Part shown: positions 6,394-14,378 of the stretch, piece after piece | Layout: the number at the start of each line of letters is the position of its first letter | Position numbering within the stretch: position 1 is the first letter of the stretch | Assembly: GCA_903890595.1 (NCBI GenBank) | Contig: CAITBU010000238.1 | Location: 1-34,190, forward strand | Reading direction: 5' to 3' | Source: an uncultured Holophagaceae bacterium | Lineage (GTDB): Bacteria > Acidobacteriota > Holophagae > Holophagales > Holophagaceae | DNA: 34,190 nucleotides | Notes under the pieces: model-generated | The model's database searches: none | What the model was told of the DNA's origin: nothing | Seen by the model: the letters and a program-made list of their open reading frames with translations, nothing else | Program-made: the position numbers and the translations under genes

Positions 6394-8439
6394 ATGAGCA
6401 CCCGAACCACGCTACGTATTCTGCTGGCCCTGCTGTGGGCCAATAGCCTGGCACCTGCGGCAGAGCCCGTGGTGCCCTCGAACTTGAGTCGCCAGGTGGA
6501 ACTGTTCACGGCCCAGCCCACCCTGGGCCCGGCCCAGACCGTGCAGAACTGGAAGTTGCCCGTGGGCCGGATGACGTTCCAGATGACCTCCGGCACCGTG
6601 GCCCCCTTGGTAGCCAGCGGCCGCACCCTCGGCTTCCACTTTTCGGGCCGGGCATCCTTCCGTTATCGCGCCGAAGACGAACTCGAACGCACGACCCTGA
6701 AGTCCAATTTCCGGAAGAACCTGGAAAAATTCGCCGCCAAGGTGACCCTGGCTGAAAGCGAAGGTTCCCTGGTGGTGACCGAGGAAGTAAAGAGCTTCAC
6801 CCTCTGGTATACGGGCCTGGACCTTTTGCTCCCCGCAGGAACCCCAGCCGAGGCACCCAAGGCGTCCTTTGCCACCGACTGGGCCTACTTCAAGCGGGAA
6901 GGACTCGGGGACCGGGGGCAGGACTTTGCGCTCCATCTCGCCAACACCCCCCGCACCAAGCTGGTGCGGGCTGAGATCACCGGCGCCGACAGCCCATTCC
7001 TCTACGCCCTGGACGAAAGTGGCAGCCAGAAGGAGTCTCTCTCCTTCGTGGCCGACCCCGCTCAGCCTGCCATTTACGATGGTTTGAGGAGGGTCCTGCT
7101 TTCGGAGCAGCCCTTGGGGTGGACCTGGAAGGCCCCCCTTTCGCCCCTGCTCAGCCTCACGGCCGTAGACATCAACCTGCAAGCAGGTAAGAGCCTAGCC
7201 ACCCTGAAGGTCACCGAAACCCTGGTGGCCGGTGACGAAGGGCTGGCCGTGCTGTCGCTGAATCTCTACAACATGGCAGAACGAGTCGAAAACCTTGGCG
7301 TCTATCAGGTCTCCCGGGTGCTTGATGCCCAGGGTCGCTCACTCCCCTTCCACCACCGCAATGACACGCTCCTTGTTGAGCTGGTGAAACCCTACCCGGC
7401 TGGCCAGCCTTTCACCCTCACCTTTGAATACGGGGGCAGAATCCTGCTGCGTCCCGGCGGCGATAACTACTGGCAACTCGGTGTGGAGCCGTGGTTCCCC
7501 CAGCCAGAGATGGGCGGCCAGGCCTACACCGTCCACGCCCTTATCCAGAGCCCCAAGGAGGATGTGCCCATAACCGGCGGCAAGACCCTGCGCCGGGTGC
7601 AGACGGCGGAGGGGAACCTCCTTGAAGTTCAAGTCGACAAACCCATCCAGTTCTTCACCATCTTCGCTGGCGCCTACACGCTGACCGAGGAGATAAAAGA
7701 TGGGATCACCATCCGGGTGGCCGCCTACGGCGACAAGGGTGGCGGCATGCAGAAGCGGCTCATCAACATCGCCAGCCAGACCATTGGGTTCTATGAACAG
7801 CTGTTCGAGGCCTTCCCCTTCCGGGAATTCAACATCGTCCAAGTGAACGCACTGGGCTTCGGGCAGGCACCTCCGGGGATGATGCTCATCACCAACGAGG
7901 CCTTCGAGGGGAAGTCGGATGACCTGAGCAGTCTATTCACTCGAGGCATCAACCAGCGCTTCGCCCATGAGATCGCCCACCAGTACTGGGGGCACCTGGT
8001 AAAGATGCCCTCAGAGGAAGAGCAGTGGGTGACCGAGTCCTTCGCCAACTACGCTTCGGCCCTGGCCATGCGCAGCATGAAGAACCAGGGCACCAGCGCC
8101 TACGAGGGAATGATCAGCCGCTGGCGCAGCCAGGCCTCGGCTTACGCGGACTCATCCACCATCCCCTTTGCCAACCGCCTGAAATGGATCAACGATCCCC
8201 GCGGGGCCTTCCTGGCGCGCTTCACCCTGCTCTACGAGAAGGGCGCTCTCATCCTGGCCAACCTGCACAAGGAGATGGGCGACAAGGCCTTCGCCCTCTT
8301 CATGAAGTCCATCATCGCCAACTTCCGGTGGAAGACCGTCACCACCGCCTCCATCGAGCAGATCGCCGCCATGGCGGGCCGCAAGGACTTCGGCCCCCTC
8401 TTCCGGGACTGTTACTGGGGCAGCCAGATGCCCAAGTAG
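6394..8439 (+). CDS. M1-family zinc metallopeptidase, secreted
   Basis: 681 aa. A gluzincin aminopeptidase-like protein. A signal peptide spans about residues 1-23 (TLRILLALLWANSLAPAAEP). The first roughly 270 residues match no family I recognise and form a separate N-terminal region. An M1-like beta domain follows (TFEYGGRILLRPGGDNYWQLG). The zinc site is complete: H525-E526-I-A-H529, then 18 residues, then E548 in TESFANY. The downstream YEKGALIL segment carries the Tyr expected to stabilise the transition state. The G-x-M-E-N exopeptidase motif is not present; the corresponding place (about residues 487-503) reads GFGQAPPGMMLITNEAF. This leaves open whether the enzyme is a true aminopeptidase. 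ATG 6394 has GGAG at 6384-6387. The gene appears monocistronic and is divergent from rlmN. Confidence 0.88.
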   Translation: MSTRTTLRILLALLWANSLAPAAEPVVPSNLSRQVELFTAQPTLGPAQTVQNWKLPVGRMTFQMTSGTVAPLVASGRTLGFHFSGRASFRYRAEDELERTTLKSNFRKNLEKFAAKVTLAESEGSLVVTEEVKSFTLWYTGLDLLLPAGTPAEAPKASFATDWAYFKREGLGDRGQDFALHLANTPRTKLVRAEITGADSPFLYALDESGSQKESLSFVADPAQPAIYDGLRRVLLSEQPLGWTWKAPLSPLLSLTAVDINLQAGKSLATLKVTETLVAGDEGLAVLSLNLYNMAERVENLGVYQVSRVLDAQGRSLPFHHRNDTLLVELVKPYPAGQPFTLTFEYGGRILLRPGGDNYWQLGVEPWFPQPEMGGQAYTVHALIQSPKEDVPITGGKTLRRVQTAEGNLLEVQVDKPIQFFTIFAGAYTLTEEIKDGITIRVAAYGDKGGGMQKRLINIASQTIGFYEQLFEAFPFREFNIVQVNALGFGQAPPGMMLITNEAFEGKSDDLSSLFTRGINQRFAHEIAHQYWGHLVKMPSEEEQWVTESFANYASALAMRSMKNQGTSAYEGMISRWRSQASAYADSSTIPFANRLKWINDPRGAFLARFTLLYEKGALILANLHKEMGDKAFALFMKSIIANFRWKTVTTASIEQIAAMAGRKDFGPLFRDCYWGSQMPK

Positions 8440-8442
8440 GGG

Positions 8443-8469
8443 ACCCCTGGGCAGGGACCCAGAGTGGGT
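8443..8469 (+). terminator. Weak hairpin after the M1 peptidase gene
   Basis: ACCC-CTGGG (8443-8451) can pair with CCCAG-ag-TGGGT (8458-8469) just after the stop codon. The stem is interrupted by two bases and there is no T tract, so a terminator role is only a possibility. Confidence 0.35.
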
Positions 8470-8513
8470 AGCAGGGAACGTCTAGCCAAGAGCAACCCTC
8501 CACTCGGGTGGCA

Positions 8514-8580
8514 GTAATCAGGTGCCGATACTCAACCCGGACCAGGAATCGGCCGATTCGGATGGGTCATTCCTGATTAC
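8514..8580. promoter_or_regulatory. Nested palindromes in the hybrid-kinase leader
   Basis: Three symmetric elements share one centre region. The outer arms are GTAATCAGG (8514-8522) and CCTGATTAC (8572-8580). The middle arms are CAGGAAT (8543-8549) and ATTCCTG (8569-8575). At the core is a perfect 14-bp palindrome, GAATCGGCCGATTC (8546-8559). The middle and core pairings exclude each other. The element lies 73-139 nt upstream of the kinase start. It matches no riboswitch class I know; a protein-binding operator or a structured leader are both possible. Confidence 0.5.
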
Positions 8581-8652
8581 CGGGGACTGCCTGGGGTCTG
8601 GTGGCGTTTGGGGGTCTGGATGGATCACCGAGGGATCCGTGGGGAGGCTGCG

Positions 8653-11211
8653 TTGAGGCTGCCAGCAAGGCTGCGCCTGGCCTGCTGGGCCCTGGGCCTC
8701 CTTCTGGCTTGCAGGACCTGCCTCCTGGGTGCGGCCTCAGCCCCAAACCCCGTCCCCGTGCGCATCGGCGTCCTGGCCTACCGCCCAGTTCCCCAGGTCC
8801 AGGCCCAGTGGCAGCCCATGGCCGCCGCCCTCCACAAGGCCATGCCCGACCGCACCTTCGTGGTGGAGGCCCTCTCCTATCCAGAGCTGACCCTGGCCCT
8901 CCGGGAGAAGCGCCTGGACTTCGCCCTGACCAACCCGGGCCACTTCGTGCTGCTGAACCGCCAGGGTGTCCTGTCCCCCCCCCTGGCCACCCTCTCCGTC
9001 TACGAGTCTGGCCGCTCGACCTCCGTCTTCGGGGGGGTGATCTTCTGCCTGGCAAATGAGCCTCGCCCGGATGCCCTGGAGAACCTGAAGGGGAGGAAGA
9101 TCGCCATTCCCAGCCTGGACTCCCTGGGCGGCTACCAGATGCAGGCTCACGAGCTGAAGCATGCGGGGGTGCGCCTGCCCCAGGACGCCAGCCTGGTTGT
9201 TACAGGCATGCCCCACGACCGGGTTGTGGATGCGGTGCTGGCCGGATCTGCCGACACAGGGTTCGTGCGCACCGGGGTGCTGGAAGGCATGGCCCGGGAG
9301 GGGAAGCTCGACATGAGCCGCATCCGCATCCTGAACGAGCGCATGGAGACGGGCTTCGCCACCCGTTCCTCCACCCCGCGCTATCCGGAGTGGCCCTTTG
9401 CGGCCGCAGCTTCCAACACCGACGAGGTACTCGCCCGCTACGTGACCTCTGCCCTGTTTGTCTTCGAGCGTGACCGGTCCCTTACCGAGGCCCTGGACAT
9501 CTGCGGGTTCCTGGTTCCAGCGGACTATGGGGCCGTGGAGGACCTCCTCCGGGACCTGCGCTTGCCACCCTTCGAGGAGGCTCCAGCCTTCACCATGGGG
9601 GATGTGGGGAAGCGCTTTCGCTGGCCCCTGGCGGGGGCCGCACTGGCGATCTGCCTGATTCTGGTCCTGAGCATCAGCCTGCAGGTGGCCAACCGCCGCT
9701 TGGCCCAGGAGAAGGAGCGGGTGCTTTTGCAGCAGGAGCGACTCGACCTGGCGCTGAATGCCACGGGCCTGGGCCTCTACGACTGGAACCCACTCACGGG
9801 CGTGGTGGTCTACGACGAGCGCTGGGCGGCCATGTTCGGCCATCGACTGGACGAGCTGACCCCCGATTTCACCACCTGGTCCGGCCGAGTCCATCCCGAT
9901 GACCTGGCCCACTCCCGGGCGGCCTTCGAGCACGCCAGCCAGGGCCATGTGCCCTATACCTGCGAGTACCGGATGCGGCACCAGGATGGCTCCTGGCGCT
10001 GGATCCTGGACCAGGGCCGCATCGTCTCCAGGGATGCCGAAGGCCACCCCCTGCGGGTGGTGGGAGCCAACCTCGACATCACCGAGCGCAAGTACCTGGA
10101 GTCCCAACTCAGCCACTCCCAAAAAATGGAGGGTCTGGGCATCCTGGCCGGCGGTGTGGCCCACGACATGAACAATGTCCTGGGGGCCATCCTGGGCCTG
10201 GCCTCCATCCACCTTGAGGTCCAGCCCCCAGGGACGCCCATCTACCGCTCCCTCCAGACCATCACCAAGGCCTGCAACCGCGGCGGGGAGCTGATTCAGC
10301 GCCTGCTGGGCTTTGCCCGCCAGCGGCTGGCAGAGGGCCGGGAGCTGGATCTGAACGCCCTCATCGGGGAGGAGGTCCGCCTGCTGGAGCGCACCACCCT
10401 GGCCCGAGTCAGCCTCCAGACGGACCTCGCCGACAACCTGAAGCCCATCCGGGGCGATGCCGGGGCCCTCTCCCAGCTGCTCATGAACCTCTGCGTGAAC
10501 GGCGTGGATGCGATGCCGGAGGGTGGCGTCCTGATGCTGCGGACCCGCAACCTGGAAGGCGAGTGGGTCGAGGTGGAAGTGGAGGACTCAGGCATGGGCA
10601 TGTCGCCTGAGGTGCTGGCCCAGGCCACCGCCCCCTTCTTCACCACCAAGGACCCGGGCAAAGGCACGGGACTGGGCCTGTCCATCGCCCACAGCACCAT
10701 GAAGGCCCACCAGGGTTCCATGAAGATCGACAGTGAGCCGGGGCGAGGCACCCGCGTGACCCTGCGCTTTCCCGCCTGCGTGACCCAGAGCCTGGAGCCT
10801 GAGGCCGAGCCAGCGCTCGCCATGGCGGCCGGGAGCCCCGAGGGAGCCCCCCTGCACATCCTGCTGGTGGACGATGACGAACTCATCCGGCAGTCCATGC
10901 GGGCCAGCCTCGAGCTGATGGGTCATCGCCTCACCACCGCGCCCTCCGGGGAGAGTGCCCTGCAGCAGATGGCGGCAGGCCTGCAGCCGGACTTGGTCAT
11001 CCTGGACATGAACATGCCGGGCCTGGGAGGCTCGGGGACCCTGCCCCGCCTGCGCGACCTTCGGCCAGGCCTGCCTGTGATCCTGGCCACGGGCCGGGTC
11101 GACCAGCGGGCCCTCGACCTGCTGGAAGCCCATGCTCCTGTGACCCTGCTGCCCAAGCCCTTCGACATGGCCGCCCTGAGAGAGCACCTCAACCCGCTCG
11201 TCCCGGCCTGA
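8653..11211 (+). CDS. Hybrid histidine kinase with PhnD-like periplasmic sensor, PAS and receiver domains
   Basis: 852 aa from TTG 8653. This start is preferred over ATG 8620 and TTG 8608 because GGGGAGG lies 5 nt before it and it opens directly with a signal peptide (RLPARLRLACWALGLLLACR). Domain order: a PhnD/TtrS-like periplasmic substrate-binding domain (about 34-300), one membrane segment (about 322-345), a PAS domain with PAC-type ending (about 360-480, ending DITERKYLE), HisKA with phospho-acceptor His504 in GGVAHDMNN, a GHKL ATPase (DSGMGMS, GKGTGLGLSI), and a C-terminal receiver. The receiver has the acidic pocket at DDD740-742, phospho-acceptor Asp785 in ILDMNMPG, and Lys835 in LLPKPFD. 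The periplasmic domain probably senses a small anion or organic ligand, as TtrS senses tetrathionate, but the ligand cannot be read from sequence. No output regulator is adjacent, so the phosphorelay partner lies elsewhere. Confidence 0.9.
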   Translation: MRLPARLRLACWALGLLLACRTCLLGAASAPNPVPVRIGVLAYRPVPQVQAQWQPMAAALHKAMPDRTFVVEALSYPELTLALREKRLDFALTNPGHFVLLNRQGVLSPPLATLSVYESGRSTSVFGGVIFCLANEPRPDALENLKGRKIAIPSLDSLGGYQMQAHELKHAGVRLPQDASLVVTGMPHDRVVDAVLAGSADTGFVRTGVLEGMAREGKLDMSRIRILNERMETGFATRSSTPRYPEWPFAAAASNTDEVLARYVTSALFVFERDRSLTEALDICGFLVPADYGAVEDLLRDLRLPPFEEAPAFTMGDVGKRFRWPLAGAALAICLILVLSISLQVANRRLAQEKERVLLQQERLDLALNATGLGLYDWNPLTGVVVYDERWAAMFGHRLDELTPDFTTWSGRVHPDDLAHSRAAFEHASQGHVPYTCEYRMRHQDGSWRWILDQGRIVSRDAEGHPLRVVGANLDITERKYLESQLSHSQKMEGLGILAGGVAHDMNNVLGAILGLASIHLEVQPPGTPIYRSLQTITKACNRGGELIQRLLGFARQRLAEGRELDLNALIGEEVRLLERTTLARVSLQTDLADNLKPIRGDAGALSQLLMNLCVNGVDAMPEGGVLMLRTRNLEGEWVEVEVEDSGMGMSPEVLAQATAPFFTTKDPGKGTGLGLSIAHSTMKAHQGSMKIDSEPGRGTRVTLRFPACVTQSLEPEAEPALAMAAGSPEGAPLHILLVDDDELIRQSMRASLELMGHRLTTAPSGESALQQMAAGLQPDLVILDMNMPGLGGSGTLPRLRDLRPGLPVILATGRVDQRALDLLEAHAPVTLLPKPFDMAALREHLNPLVPA

Positions 11212-11212
11212 C

Positions 11213-12481
11213 TCAGGCCACGAGGTCCTGGGGGCGGATGTCGCAGCCGCGGCGGGTGCCGAGGGCGCTGAGGCCCACCTGGGCGGGGTCCAGGAGGTCC
11301 TGAGCCACGCGCAGCAGGTCATCCGGGGTGACGGCTTCGATCTCGGCCATCTGCTGATCCAGGCTGCGCAGCTCGCCGTGGTGGATGGCCTGGTGGGCCA
11401 GGCTGAACATGCGGCTGCTGCTGCTCTCCTGGCTGAAGACCAGGCCGGTGCGGGCCTGGAGCTTGGCCCGCTCCAGCTCGGCGTCCTCCACCCCGGAGAG
11501 GCGGAGCCGGGCGCACTCCGCCAGGGCCCGCTTCACCAGCTCCCGCAGCTGGGCCGGGGCACAGGAGGCACTGATCTGGAGGGCACCGGAGTCGGCGTAG
11601 GGGCTCAGGTAGCTGCCCACCTGGTAGCAGAGGCCCCGGCGCTCTCGGAGCTCCATGAACAGCCGGGAGGCCATGCCGCCACCCAGCACGTGGCTGAGGA
11701 GGTGGACGGCGGCACGGTCCGGGGAGCGGTGGCCAGGAGCCGGGAAACCCAGCACCAGGCTGGCCTGCTGGAGGTCCTTGCGGGGGGTGTTGAGCAGGAA
11801 GGGGCGGGTGCCCACCGGGGCTGGGGAGGCGGGTGCTGCGGTCGCCGGCAGCTTGGCCAGGAGGGGGGCCAGCAGGTCCAGGAAGGGCCCCGGCTCCAGG
11901 GCCCCGGCCGCGGCCACCACCAGGTTGGGGGCGCGGTAGGTGTGGTCGAAGAAGGCCCGGGCCTCGGGGGCACCGTACAGAGACACCTGATCCCGGCGAC
12001 CCAGGATGGGGTGGGCCAGGGCTGAGCCCTCCCAGAACCGGCCGTAGAACAGCTCGCTCACCCAGTCGTCCGGCTGATCCTCGCTCTGAGCGATCTCCTC
12101 CAGGATGACGTTCCGCTCCCGCACCAGCTCCTCTGGATCGAAGATGGGGGCGGTCAGCAGGTCGCCCAGCAGGTGCACCAGCTCCGGCAGCTGATCGTTC
12201 AGCACCTTGCCGTAGAAGCAGGCCACTTCCTTCCCCGTGAAGGCATCCACATGGCCCCCCAGGCGATCCGTGGCCTCGGCCAGCGCATCCGGCGTGGGGT
12301 AGGCCTCCGTGCCCTTGAACACCGTGTGCTCCAGGAAGTGGGCCAGACCCTCCTCCGCCGGTCCCTCGTGGCGGGATCCGCGCCGCACCCAGAAGCCCAG
12401 GGCGCAGCTCCGCACATGGGGCAGGGTCTCCACCAGGATCTCGGTGCCACCGGGGGTGAGGGTGCGGAAGGGTTCGGTCAT
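11213..12481 (-). CDS. M16-family zinc peptidase
   Basis: 422 aa. A pitrilysin-type peptidase related to bacterial processing-protease homologues (PqqL/YmxG group). The inverted zinc motif H-x-x-E-H is at His48-Glu51-His52 (HFLEH). The third ligand is Glu128 in RNVILEEI, 76 residues later, as the family requires. The second half, containing RRGLCYQVGSYLSPYADSGALQI, is the usual inactive M16 C-domain with the R-x-x-x-x-Y-type substrate-binding segment. No signal peptide is visible, so it is probably cytoplasmic; a role in peptide turnover is inferred from the family. ATG 12481 has TAGACT 6 nt upstream and only a weak GGCGGG as Shine-Dalgarno. The gene is convergent with the hybrid kinase (1 nt between stops) and divergent from the quinone oxidoreductase. 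Confidence 0.93.
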   Translation of the reverse strand: MTEPFRTLTPGGTEILVETLPHVRSCALGFWVRRGSRHEGPAEEGLAHFLEHTVFKGTEAYPTPDALAEATDRLGGHVDAFTGKEVACFYGKVLNDQLPELVHLLGDLLTAPIFDPEELVRERNVILEEIAQSEDQPDDWVSELFYGRFWEGSALAHPILGRRDQVSLYGAPEARAFFDHTYRAPNLVVAAAGALEPGPFLDLLAPLLAKLPATAAPASPAPVGTRPFLLNTPRKDLQQASLVLGFPAPGHRSPDRAAVHLLSHVLGGGMASRLFMELRERRGLCYQVGSYLSPYADSGALQISASCAPAQLRELVKRALAECARLRLSGVEDAELERAKLQARTGLVFSQESSSSRMFSLAHQAIHHGELRSLDQQMAEIEAVTPDDLLRVAQDLLDPAQVGLSALGTRRGCDIRPQDLVA

Positions 12482-12487
12482 CCCGCC

Positions 12488-12493
12488 AGTCTA
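12488..12493 (-). promoter_or_regulatory. Candidate -10 element for leaderless M16 gene
   Basis: TAGACT is followed by 6 nt (GGCGGG) and then ATG 12481. The GGCGGG could also serve as a weak ribosome binding site, so this is the least clear of the four TAnnnT-N6-ATG cases. No -35 match was seen. Confidence 0.33.
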
Positions 12494-12497
12494 TCGT

Positions 12498-12542
12498 CCC
12501 CGGGAGCACCCTGATCCGGCAGATTCCCGGGGTGTCCAACCG
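12498..12542. promoter_or_regulatory. Inverted repeat in the M16/oxidoreductase divergent region
   Basis: CCCCGGGA (12498-12505) and TCCCGGGG (12535-12542) form a perfect 8-bp inverted repeat with centres 37 nt apart. It lies between two divergent genes, next to the candidate -10 of the M16 gene. It could be an operator for either gene; being entirely G/C-rich, it could also be chance in this genome. Confidence 0.3.
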
Positions 12543-12602
12543 AGCGAGGGCGATGGCTCCGAACCCAAAATTGCCCCAGACTGCAGACCTAGGGAGGCAC
12601 CC

Positions 12603-13589
12603 GTGAGCCATCGCATCGAGTACGCCGTGACCGGAGGACCCGAGGTCCTGCAGTGGGTGGAAGCGCCCCTTACCGACCCCGGTCCGGGCCAGGCACGGGT
12701 CCGCCACACGGCCATCGGCGTGAACTACATCGACGTCTACCAGCGCAGCGGTGCCTACCCCGTGCCCCTGCCGGGGGCGCCGGGCTTCGAGGCCGCCGGG
12801 GTGGTGGAGGCCCTGGGCGAGGGGGTCACCGGCCTTGCTGTGGGCCAGCGGGTGGCCTACGTGGACGGCCCCACGGGCGCCTATGCAGAGGCCCGGAACT
12901 ACGCCGCCCACCGTCTGGTCCCCCTGCCGGAGGGCGTGACGGACGAGGCGGCGGCGGCCCTGCTCTTCAAGGGGCTCACCACCCACATGCTGATCCACCG
13001 GGTCTGGCGGCGGGACAACGGCCCCTGGGCCCTGGTCCATGCCGCAGCTGGCGGCGTCGGCCTGCTGCTCACCCGCTGGCTCACCCACGAGGGGGCCAAG
13101 GTCATCGGGGTGGTGAGCACGCCGGAGAAGGCCAAGGCCGTTGAGGCCGAGGGCGCCGAGGCCGTGCTGGTGGTGGCCCGAGGGGGTTCCTACGAAGGCA
13201 TCCCTGCCGAGGTCAAGCGCATCACCGGTGGGACCGGCGTGGGTACGGCCTTCGACTCTACGGGCAAGGACACCTGGGAGGCCTCTCTGGACAGCCTGGC
13301 TCCCTTCGGCCTGCTGGCCGCCTTCGGTCGGGCCAGCGGACCCCAGCCCCCGGTGGAGCTGGCGGACCTGGCCAAGCGCGGCTCCCTGGCGGTGCAGCGG
13401 CCCACGTTCTTCAACCACGTGGCCACCCCCGAAGCCCTGCGCGCCGCCGCCAAGGACGTCTGGGATGCCCACCTCCAGGGCATCCTCACCGCCCGCATCC
13501 ACGCCCGGATCCCCCTGCAGGAAGCCGCCGCCGCCCACACCCTCATCGAGTCCAGAACCACCACCGGGGCCCTCATCCTCGTGCCGTAG
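12603..13589 (+). CDS. Quinone oxidoreductase, zinc-independent MDR family
   Basis: 328 aa from GTG 12603, chosen because GGGAGG precedes it and the MSHRIEYAVTGGPEVLQWVE N-terminus matches the family; the open frame further upstream does not. The protein is a medium-chain dehydrogenase/reductase like E. coli QorA, reducing quinones or enals with NADPH. Features are the GroES-like N-domain with GVNYIDVYQRSGAYPVPLP, a central GPAALLFKGLTTH-type segment, and the Rossmann motif AAAGGVGLLLTRWL. Catalytic zinc-binding Cys/His residues of alcohol dehydrogenases are absent. The role is probably cytoplasmic detoxification of reactive carbonyls or quinones; the exact substrate is unknown. It is convergent with the ABC operon, with 3 nt between the stops. 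Confidence 0.92.
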   Translation: MSHRIEYAVTGGPEVLQWVEAPLTDPGPGQARVRHTAIGVNYIDVYQRSGAYPVPLPGAPGFEAAGVVEALGEGVTGLAVGQRVAYVDGPTGAYAEARNYAAHRLVPLPEGVTDEAAAALLFKGLTTHMLIHRVWRRDNGPWALVHAAAGGVGLLLTRWLTHEGAKVIGVVSTPEKAKAVEAEGAEAVLVVARGGSYEGIPAEVKRITGGTGVGTAFDSTGKDTWEASLDSLAPFGLLAAFGRASGPQPPVELADLAKRGSLAVQRPTFFNHVATPEALRAAAKDVWDAHLQGILTARIHARIPLQEAAAAHTLIESRTTTGALILVP

Positions 13590-13592
13590 GAC

Positions 13593-14378
13593 TCAGCCTT
13601 CAGATTCACTGCCGGCGAGGCCGACGGGGGTGCGGTGGAGCTGCCAGCCGGCCAGGGCCCAGCAGAGGGCTCCGAAGGCGATGAGCACGAGGAAGGCGAG
13701 AACCGGGTGGGTGCTGACCTGCTCCTGGGCCAGCATCTGCTGGACCTTCACGTCCGTGGCGCGGCTGCCCGCCAGGCTCTCGATGTGGTGGGTGAAGGTG
13801 AGGCGCTGGAGGAAGGGTGGGAAGACCCGCACCAGGGGCTCCCAGATGAAGAAGTACAGCGCACCCCAGAGGGTGCCCCGCTTGAAGACGAGGCCCACCA
13901 GGGTCAGCAGGGCCAGCTCGCCCCACCAGGCCCCGACCAGGGCCAGGATCCGGCCCAGCAGCTGGCTCGGGTCGCCCCCCAGGGACTGGAGGGAGAGGAC
14001 ACCCAGCACCAGCCAGAGGGTGCCCCACAGGAACCAGGGGAGCCCCTTGCCCAGCGGCAGGGCCCAGGCCGGTGCCGGGCGCGCCAGCATCAGGGGGAGG
14101 GTGCGCTGCTCCAGGTCCTCGCGGATACCCGCTGGGGCGGCCACCAGGGCCATGATGGGCAGCATCACCTTGGCGAGGCCGTCATGGAAGACCCGCAGGG
14201 CCTCGCCGGGATGAGTATCCAGGCCCTTCATGCGGCCGATGGCCGCGATGACCAGGCTGAGCCCGACGGGTACGGCCACCAGGGCCGCCAAGGACCAGCC
14301 GCGGCCCTGCAAGAGGCGGGGCGCATAGCCCAGCGCCGTGGCCCGGATCGTCGAGAGAGGAGAAGGAGCGGCGCTCAT
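13593..14378 (-). CDS. ABC-2 type transporter permease, second pair
   Basis: 261 aa from ATG 14378. An integral membrane protein with about six hydrophobic segments, including WSLAALVAVPVGLSLVIAAIG, VMLPIMALVAAPAGI, LPWFLWGTLWLVLGVLSL, GELALLTLVGLVF and VLAFLVLIAFGALCWALAG. AGIREDLEQRTLPLMLARP is the cytoplasmic loop typical of ABC-2 permeases that contacts the ATPase. A much longer frame extends upstream to 15461 but is antisense-free noise over the ATPase gene. The start overlaps the ATPase stop by ATGA, so the two are translationally coupled. This is the last gene of the four-gene exporter operon. The substrate is unknown. Confidence 0.85.
   Translation of the reverse strand: MSAAPSPLSTIRATALGYAPRLLQGRGWSLAALVAVPVGLSLVIAAIGRMKGLDTHPGEALRVFHDGLAKVMLPIMALVAAPAGIREDLEQRTLPLMLARPAPAWALPLGKGLPWFLWGTLWLVLGVLSLQSLGGDPSQLLGRILALVGAWWGELALLTLVGLVFKRGTLWGALYFFIWEPLVRVFPPFLQRLTFTHHIESLAGSRATDVKVQQMLAQEQVSTHPVLAFLVLIAFGALCWALAGWQLHRTPVGLAGSESEG

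Noticed and set aside
8514..8652. Riboswitch (cyclic-di-GMP or similar) in the hybrid-kinase leader
   Set aside because: No conserved core of any riboswitch class I know; only the symmetry is supported.
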